The position numbers were made by a program, and so were the translations under genes. From NCBI GenBank assembly GCA_016763335.1, contig JAESUD010000018.1, forward strand, positions 1-11,334: 11,334 nucleotides of DNA. The letters run 5' to 3'. The notes beneath the pieces were generated by a model. That model saw only the letters and a program-made list of their open reading frames with translations, ran no database searches and was not told where the DNA came from. The first letter of the stretch is position 1. Each line of letters opens with the position of its first letter. This DNA comes from Emcibacteraceae bacterium (GTDB lineage: Bacteria; Pseudomonadota; Alphaproteobacteria; Sphingomonadales; Emcibacteraceae). This document shows, in pieces, positions 6,489-11,334 of this stretch.

Positions 6489-8561
6489 TTAGAAACGAAC
6501 GCGGGCGCCGCCGTAAACTGCTCTTGGTTTACCAACAAAATATCGCTCGCCAACACCAAATGGTGCAAAATCAGCACGTTCAGCATATCTAACGTTGGTA
6601 ATATTCATCACCCGTAGGAAAATATCGACATTTTCCATCGCTTCGGCTTCAATACGGAGATTAAAATAATTGTGACCTTCATATTTATATGTGTTTGTCG
6701 GTTCCATAAAGTATGACCCCATCCAAATCCATTCAAGGCCGGCTTTAACTTTATCAGCAGGGGACCAATTTAACTGGACGCTACCAAAATTACGCGGGGC
6801 CGTATCAATATCTAAACCGTTCCAGTTAATCGCACCGGACAAATAATCAAAATCATAAGTATGTTTGGCAAGGCTGCCGTTGAAACGCACGCTAACATCA
6901 ATAGGGAAGCGATATTCAAACATACCTTCAACACCAAGATGCTTCGATTTTCCGTTATCAACATTTATGCGGTTATCCTGAAAAATTACATTGTCTTTTT
7001 TCATGTAATAAGCAGATACTTCATATGAATAATTATCATTTACACCGCGAATACCTGCTTCAATACTATCCAGTTTCACACTGTCAATATCCGCCACTAA
7101 CTGACCATTTTGAAGACGGTAAAGTTCAGAAACCTGCGGCGCGCGAAACCCGCGACTATAACGACTGAAAAAGCTATTATGCTCGTCAATTTTATAGAGT
7201 AAGCCTGCCTCAAAAGACACATTGTTAAAACTGTCTTCGCGGTCACCCGGGCGGGTATAGCGACACCCACCAAATCCGCAAGCATTGCCATTTTCATCAA
7301 CCCGGCCACTAACCATACGGTTATCATAGTCATATTTCATATGTTCAACACGAATACCACCAATCACCGACAACTGGTCCGTTACGTTAAAATCACCGCG
7401 AATATACCCGGCGATAAGTTTAGTATCCACTTCATAATCATATTGTTTTCCCGCCGGAATTGTCGCGCCGAGAAATGCGCTGTAACCTATGGTCTCGGTT
7501 TGTGTCTGGGTAAGTTCGCCTTTGGCCATCTCGCCGTCAAATCCAGCAATAAGTTCGAAATCAGAACCTTCATTAATATAAAACGCATTTTGGAAACCAA
7601 AACTTGTCTGCTTATTGGTTTCTGTTGGATTACCGGGTAAAAAATGCATGCGAAAGTCCATATCCATTGTTCTGGCATATGGTGAAAATTGCCAACGCAC
7701 ATTATCCGTGACATTTTTTGAAATTGTCGACCAATAACGAATTGATTTTGCTTTGCGGTATGCTTCCGGCTCTGCATTTGTTCTTGCTGCAATGGGATCT
7801 TTATAAAGGTCTAATCCAACAAGGTAAGGTGCCGTATCCTGATCAAGGTTTGTTATGAGCACGTTCGATGAAATTTTCCAATCACCATTATCAAATTCAT
7901 GTCTTATCTGACCTTTTTGCTGGTTAAAACCGCTCTCTTCAATATAACCGCCATCATGCATAAAGCTTCCCGTTACTCGCAGCCCTGTATTACCGTCTTT
8001 ATATGCACCCGTCGCATTAAGCTTTAAATAGCCCCATGAACCAGCTTCCATGCTGGCCGACGAGTTCGCATCACCAACGTCTCTTGAAATAATATTAATA
8101 ATGCCGTGCATGGCATTTGATCCGTATAAAACAGAACCGGGACCACGAACAACTTCAACCCGGCCCGCCTGTTCAGCAAAACTTTCAAATAGTTCATTTA
8201 CATTACAAAAGCCCGCGGCCCGAGGAGGGATACCGTCCTGAGCCGTCAGAAACGCGCCACATGCACCAGCACCCGTAAAGATCGGCGAACGAAGTGAAAT
8301 CAAAGATTCTTGCCCATTATTACGAGAAATATTTACCCCCGATATTCCCTGTAATATTTCATTAATATGGGTTGGGCTTATAAATTCAATTTCTGAACCA
8401 GAAACAGACGCTTGATTACCGACAACATCAGTTGCTAATTTTTCGCTTCTAGTCGAGGTGACAGTTAAAATATCCATTTCACCGCCATCCTGTGCCATTG
8501 ACAAAACAGGCATTAAGCTAATCATACTTACGCTTAACAAAGCGACGGATTTATAATTCAT
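6489..8561 (-). CDS. TonB-dependent outer-membrane receptor
   Basis: This is an energised outer-membrane transporter that imports a scarce ligand such as a siderophore, heme, cobalamin or another cofactor. Numbering from the ATG at 8561 (690 residues), there is a signal peptide ending near SMA/QD (23/24), a TonB-box-like DILTVTSTR (30-38), a plug domain with ISLRSP, DGIPPR and VEVVRGPGSVLYGSNAMHGIINI (135-157), then a beta-barrel rich in alternating aromatic strands. The last residues are GGARVRF, the C-terminal Phe typical of outer-membrane barrels. I chose ATG 8561 because AGAGA (8573-8569) sits 7 bases upstream; the ATG at 8576 would add five residues but has no ribosome site. The plug has two cysteines (101 and 119) around DGIPPR, and a barrel loop has CGFGGC (428-433); both could form disulfides. 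It is divergent from the PQQ dehydrogenase. The ligand is unknown. Confidence 0.95.
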   Translation of the reverse strand: MNYKSVALLSVSMISLMPVLSMAQDGGEMDILTVTSTRSEKLATDVVGNQASVSGSEIEFISPTHINEILQGISGVNISRNNGQESLISLRSPIFTGAGACGAFLTAQDGIPPRAAGFCNVNELFESFAEQAGRVEVVRGPGSVLYGSNAMHGIINIISRDVGDANSSASMEAGSWGYLKLNATGAYKDGNTGLRVTGSFMHDGGYIEESGFNQQKGQIRHEFDNGDWKISSNVLITNLDQDTAPYLVGLDLYKDPIAARTNAEPEAYRKAKSIRYWSTISKNVTDNVRWQFSPYARTMDMDFRMHFLPGNPTETNKQTSFGFQNAFYINEGSDFELIAGFDGEMAKGELTQTQTETIGYSAFLGATIPAGKQYDYEVDTKLIAGYIRGDFNVTDQLSVIGGIRVEHMKYDYDNRMVSGRVDENGNACGFGGCRYTRPGDREDSFNNVSFEAGLLYKIDEHNSFFSRYSRGFRAPQVSELYRLQNGQLVADIDSVKLDSIEAGIRGVNDNYSYEVSAYYMKKDNVIFQDNRINVDNGKSKHLGVEGMFEYRFPIDVSVRFNGSLAKHTYDFDYLSGAINWNGLDIDTAPRNFGSVQLNWSPADKVKAGLEWIWMGSYFMEPTNTYKYEGHNYFNLRIEAEAMENVDIFLRVMNITNVRYAERADFAPFGVGERYFVGKPRAVYGGARVRF

Positions 8562-8931
8562 ATTATATTCTCTCATTTTGCTAACAATTTTATAGCATTT
8601 ATCTAATTGTTATATTATAACTATTTTCTCAGGGCCGTATAGCATAGACTTTTCAATTATTGAATAGAAAACGCATTGCAAATAATATTAGTGTAAAAAA
8701 TGCTTTAATATTACCTTCATTGCACGGTCCTATATAACAATAAAGTAGCAGGTGTTTTAAAATCATAATTTTACGTCAAAAAATAGTTCAACTGCTATAC
8801 ACTATTTGTTGATTTATGCCTATAACTGTGCCAAATATAAGACATAAAATATATCTATTCCGAGATTTATCGGCATATAGTTTATAAAAAAATATAAACA
8901 AAAATATTGAAACAATAAAAGGGAGAGAAGC
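8562..8931. other. Divergent intergenic region between receptor and PQQ dehydrogenase
   Basis: These 370 bases are very AT-rich and hold no convincing gene on either strand. They must contain promoters for both divergent genes, but no -35/-10 pair stands out on either strand. Structures seen are the near-palindrome at 8605-8625, an 8-bp inverted repeat (TAACAATT at 8582-8589, AATTGTTA at 8605-8612), and two TAATATTA boxes (8683-8690, 8706-8713) flanked by two CATTGCA copies (8674-8680, 8718-8724). A strong ribosome site GGGAGAG (8921-8927) precedes the dehydrogenase ATG. Confidence 0.7.
8605..8625. promoter_or_regulatory. 21-bp near-palindrome, candidate operator of the receptor gene
   Basis: The core GTTATA-T-TATAAC (8609-8621) is a perfect 6-1-6 palindrome. 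The flanks AATT and TATT extend it to 10-1-10 with only one mismatched pair. The minus strand of the core contains TATAAT, so a bound regulator could block a -10 box of the receptor gene, whose ATG is about 45 bases away. Its length and symmetry resemble metal-regulator operators, but it does not match the classic Fur consensus, so the regulator is unknown. Confidence 0.45.
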
Positions 8932-11022
8932 ATGAAGCTTAACTTTAAAAAATCTGTACTTGCACTAACGATGATGGCCACTGGCCTTGTATCATCAGGC
9001 GCAAGTGCAGAGGTAATGGACACCTCAAATGGTGAATGGCCACATTATACGGGAGACGTTAAAGGATCCCGTTATTCACCGCTTGATCAAATTAATGCAG
9101 ATAACTTTGAAGACCTCGAACTTGCTTGGTCATTTTCAACAAAAAATCTAGGTACTCGTGCTGAATATAAGCTTGAAGCAACACCGATTATGATTGATGG
9201 CACACTTTATACCACAGCAGGAACACGCCGCACGGCAATTGCTCTTGATGGTGTAACAGGTGAGCTTAAATGGATGCACAGCATCGAAGAAGGTCTTCGT
9301 GGCGGCATGGCCCCACGCCAGCTTTCTGGTCGTGGATTATCTTATTGGTCCGATGGTAACGGTGATGACCGCGTATTATATGTGACAACAGGTTACAAAC
9401 TTATTGCCTTAAACGCCCACACCGGCGTTCCAATTGATACATTCGGTACGGACGGTAACGGCATTCTTGATTTAAAAATCGGTGCCGTTCAAGGTAATGA
9501 AGTTCAGATTGATCTGGTCACAGGTGAAATTGGCCTCCATGCTACACCAACGGTTGTCGGTGATATTATCATCGTCGGTTCTGCCATGAAAGAAGGCATG
9601 ACCATTGATAATTATAACAATACCAAAGGTCTGGTCCGTGCGTTTGATGTTCGTACAGGTAAGAAAGTCTGGCAGTTTGACCCGATCCCACGCCCTGGCC
9701 AATTTGGTAATGATACATGGCTTGATAATTCATGGGAAAGAAACGGTAACGCCGGTGTCTGGACACAAATTACAGTCGACGAGAAAAATGAACTTGTTTT
9801 CTTATCCATTGAAAGCCCTTCATCAGATTTTTACGGTGGACATCGTCCCGGTAATAACCTGTTTGGTGAAAGCATCGTTGCCGTTGATCTCAACACTGGT
9901 GAATATAAATGGCATTTCCAAATCGTGCATCATCCAATCTGGGACCATGACCTGTCATCCGCACCACTTGTAATGGATGTGGAAATTGATGGCGAAATGC
10001 GTGAAATTCTAGCTGTACCTACAAAACAAGCATTCGTATATGTATTTGACCGTATTACAGGTGTTCCAATTTGGCCAATTCCAGAAGTTGCCGTACCTGT
10101 TGGCGATGTCCCTGGCGAATGGTACTCACCAACTCAACCACGTCCATCAGCCGACCTTATGTATGGTCGTCCGGAACTTAATGTTCCAGAAGATCTAATC
10201 GACTTTACCCCTGAAATGCGTGCACAGGCTCTTAAAAACCTTGAACGCTGGGTTTGGAAAGACGGCACATTATACAATCCCCCTATTACTGGCGACGTAA
10301 ACGGTATGCTGGGTGCGATCAACCTTGGTAATGCATCGGGCGGTACAAACTGGCCGGGCGGCGCATTCGATCCTGAAACGGGTATCGTATACGCACCAGC
10401 GGCCACATCATATATTGGCGGCATTTCACTTTCTCCTCCACCTGAGGGTTATTCTAACGTGAACTACATTCGTGGTCGTACGGGCGAACCATTCCGCATG
10501 ATCACTGCTGCTGGAACCGGTCAAAATCCTGACGCACCAAAAGAAGTAAACTATCCCGTTTATAAAGGTCCACGTGTAACCGTGCCTTCATTAAATGTTG
10601 ACGGACTTTCAATATTGAAACCGCCTTATGGCATACTTGCAGCCATCGACATGAAAATCGGTAAAGTTTTATGGCGCGTTCCACACGGCGAAACACCAGA
10701 CAATGTGCGTTTTCATGCAAAACTTAAAGGCATGGATATCCCTCGCACAGGACAACGTGCAAATGTTGGCATGATCGTCACAAAAACATTGGCGATTGTT
10801 GGTGATATGCTTGTAACAAACCCGGGCGACCGTGAACGCGGTGCTATGCTTCGTGCCTATGATAAAATGACCGGCGATCAGGTTGGTGAAGTTTGGATGC
10901 CTGCGGGTCAATCCGGTTCACCAATGACATACAGCATTGACGGCAGACAATATATTATTGTTTCCGTTAGTGGTGGTGCCTATGCTGGTGAGTTTAGAGC
11001 ATACGCTTTACCTGAAGATTAA
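8932..11022 (+). CDS. Soluble periplasmic PQQ-dependent dehydrogenase (membrane-glucose-dehydrogenase sequence type)
   Basis: This is a quinoprotein that oxidises an alcohol, sugar or related substrate with pyrroloquinoline quinone in the periplasm. It has 696 residues, with a signal peptide ending ASA/EV (26/27) and then an eight-bladed-propeller-type repeat protein. Blade repeats of the form A-x-D-x-x-T-G-x-x-x-W occur at about 103-114, 237-247 and 317-327. The segments YGGHRP (301-306), VHHPIWDHDLSSAPLVMD (332-349), PTKQAFVYVFDRITG (363-377) and PTQPRP match the arrangement of membrane glucose/quinate dehydrogenases, but the five-helix N-terminal membrane domain of that group is absent. 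There is no cysteine in the whole protein, so it lacks both a fused heme domain and the vicinal disulfide of methanol dehydrogenases. The ribosome site GGGAGAG lies 4 bases before the ATG. The adjacent cytochrome c is the likely electron acceptor. The substrate is not predictable. Confidence 0.93.
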   Translation: MKLNFKKSVLALTMMATGLVSSGASAEVMDTSNGEWPHYTGDVKGSRYSPLDQINADNFEDLELAWSFSTKNLGTRAEYKLEATPIMIDGTLYTTAGTRRTAIALDGVTGELKWMHSIEEGLRGGMAPRQLSGRGLSYWSDGNGDDRVLYVTTGYKLIALNAHTGVPIDTFGTDGNGILDLKIGAVQGNEVQIDLVTGEIGLHATPTVVGDIIIVGSAMKEGMTIDNYNNTKGLVRAFDVRTGKKVWQFDPIPRPGQFGNDTWLDNSWERNGNAGVWTQITVDEKNELVFLSIESPSSDFYGGHRPGNNLFGESIVAVDLNTGEYKWHFQIVHHPIWDHDLSSAPLVMDVEIDGEMREILAVPTKQAFVYVFDRITGVPIWPIPEVAVPVGDVPGEWYSPTQPRPSADLMYGRPELNVPEDLIDFTPEMRAQALKNLERWVWKDGTLYNPPITGDVNGMLGAINLGNASGGTNWPGGAFDPETGIVYAPAATSYIGGISLSPPPEGYSNVNYIRGRTGEPFRMITAAGTGQNPDAPKEVNYPVYKGPRVTVPSLNVDGLSILKPPYGILAAIDMKIGKVLWRVPHGETPDNVRFHAKLKGMDIPRTGQRANVGMIVTKTLAIVGDMLVTNPGDRERGAMLRAYDKMTGDQVGEVWMPAGQSGSPMTYSIDGRQYIIVSVSGGAYAGEFRAYALPED

Positions 11023-11031
11023 TGATAATAG

Positions 11032-11059
11032 CCAAGGGGGTTATAACTGATCCCCTTGG
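11032..11059 (+). promoter_or_regulatory. Intergenic hairpin between dehydrogenase and cytochrome genes
   Basis: CCAAGGGG (11032-11039) pairs perfectly with CCCCTTGG (11052-11059) across a 12-base loop, 9 bases after the dehydrogenase stop. No T-run follows (next bases GCACTTTGAAA), so it is not a standard intrinsic terminator. It may instead protect the 3' end of the dehydrogenase message or reduce readthrough, tuning the ratio of the two products. Confidence 0.6.
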
Positions 11060-11083
11060 GCACTTTGAAATGATGAGAATAAA

Positions 11084-11334
11084 ATGACACTAAAATATAA
11101 ATTATCACTAATTGCCGCCGCGAGCTTATTTGGACTTTCTTTTGTCAGTTCTGCAACGGCGCAGGGTGTAAATGTTTGGGACGGCGTTTATACAAAAGCA
11201 CAAGCAGAAAAAGGCGAGCAACTTTATCAAGAACGTTGTTCCTCCTGTCACGGTGTACAAATGCAAGGCATCGAAGAAGCCCCGACCCTTAAACAGGGAG
11301 CATTCGTCTATAACTGGGACGGTATGCCGGTCAG
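11084..11334 (+). CDS. c-type cytochrome, 3'-truncated by the window edge
   Basis: A small electron carrier of the periplasm begins at ATG 11084, 61 bases after the dehydrogenase stop; 83 codons are visible. Residues 1-26 are a signal peptide (basic start, LIAAASLFGLSFV core, cleavage ATA/Q). The heme-binding motif CSSCH is at 52-56, preceded by the AEKGEQLYQERC helix usual in class I cytochromes. The distal Met ligand would lie beyond the edge. Two upstream ATGs (11070 and 11073) are out of frame. The ribosome site is weak (GATGAGAAT). Position and orientation point to it being the electron acceptor of the PQQ dehydrogenase. The gene is too short for the usual ORF listing, but the frame is unambiguous. 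Confidence 0.9.
   Translation, partial: MTLKYKLSLIAAASLFGLSFVSSATAQGVNVWDGVYTKAQAEKGEQLYQERCSSCHGVQMQGIEEAPTLKQGAFVYNWDGMPV

Noticed and set aside
8562..8576. Receptor start at ATG 8576
   Set aside because: There is no Shine-Dalgarno-like sequence before it, whereas AGAGA is well placed for the ATG at 8561, which also gives a cleaner signal peptide.
8605..8625. A Fur box
   Set aside because: The symmetry and length fit, but the bases do not match the GATAATGATAATCATTATC-type consensus well enough to name the regulator.
8674..8724. CATTGCA / TAATATTA boxes as a regulatory array
   Set aside because: Two short copies of each in very AT-rich DNA could easily arise by chance. They are noted in the intergenic entry but not called as a site.
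8932..11022. Methanol or ethanol dehydrogenase
   Set aside because: No cysteine is present, so the vicinal disulfide of that group is missing. The conserved segments instead follow the membrane glucose dehydrogenase pattern.
11032..11059. Intrinsic terminator after the PQQ dehydrogenase
   Set aside because: The stem is good, but the bases after it are GCACTTTGAAA with no T-run, and a likely partner gene follows at once on the same strand.
1..11334. CRISPR arrays, tRNA or rRNA genes, insertion sequences, phage or integrase genes
   Set aside because: No spaced repeat arrays, no cloverleaf or rRNA-like stretches, and no transposase or integrase motifs were seen on either strand.

Overview
The window comes from a Gram-negative, moderately AT-rich bacterium. 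The evidence is a TonB-dependent outer-membrane receptor, a lipoprotein signal peptide, a periplasmic PQQ (pyrroloquinoline quinone) dehydrogenase and a c-type cytochrome. A proteobacterium, perhaps a marine alphaproteobacterium, fits this gene set best, but nothing here fixes the taxon.

Layout: (1) At the left edge, on the + strand, are the 3' part of a FecCD-type permease (2-862) and its ABC ATPase (859-1629, GTG start, 4-base overlap). Together they form the inner-membrane half of an iron-chelate, heme or cobalamin importer. (2) Converging on it with a 3-base gap is a membrane-anchored Ntn-hydrolase of the penicillin acylase family (1633-3993, - strand). A good sigma70-like promoter lies upstream, fused to the terminator of the next unit. 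(3) A second, clearly different acylase follows (4155-6353, - strand). It is a lipoprotein whose frame is broken by one in-frame TAA (5988-5990), while everything downstream, including the catalytic residues, is intact. (4) A 135-base gap holds a rho-independent terminator and a candidate promoter. (5) A TonB-dependent receptor (6489-8561, - strand) comes next. (6) A 370-base divergent intergenic region carries a 21-base near-palindrome in the receptor leader. (7) On the + strand are a soluble PQQ-dependent dehydrogenase of the membrane-glucose-dehydrogenase sequence type (8932-11022), an intergenic hairpin, and the 5' end of a c-type cytochrome (11084 to the edge).

How the genes may work together: the dehydrogenase and cytochrome form a plausible periplasmic oxidation module, with electrons passing from substrate to PQQ to heme c. 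The divergent receptor could bring in the substrate, PQQ itself, or a chelate for the FecCD/ATPase pair. The two acylases would act outside the cytoplasm on amide-linked acyl groups, for example N-acyl homoserine lactones, acylated siderophore precursors or lipopeptides. No substrate can be read from sequence alone. Every gene family here is known. The points most worth a second look are the single nonsense codon in an otherwise intact acylase, the receptor/PQQ-dehydrogenase pairing, and the compact regulatory structures between genes.
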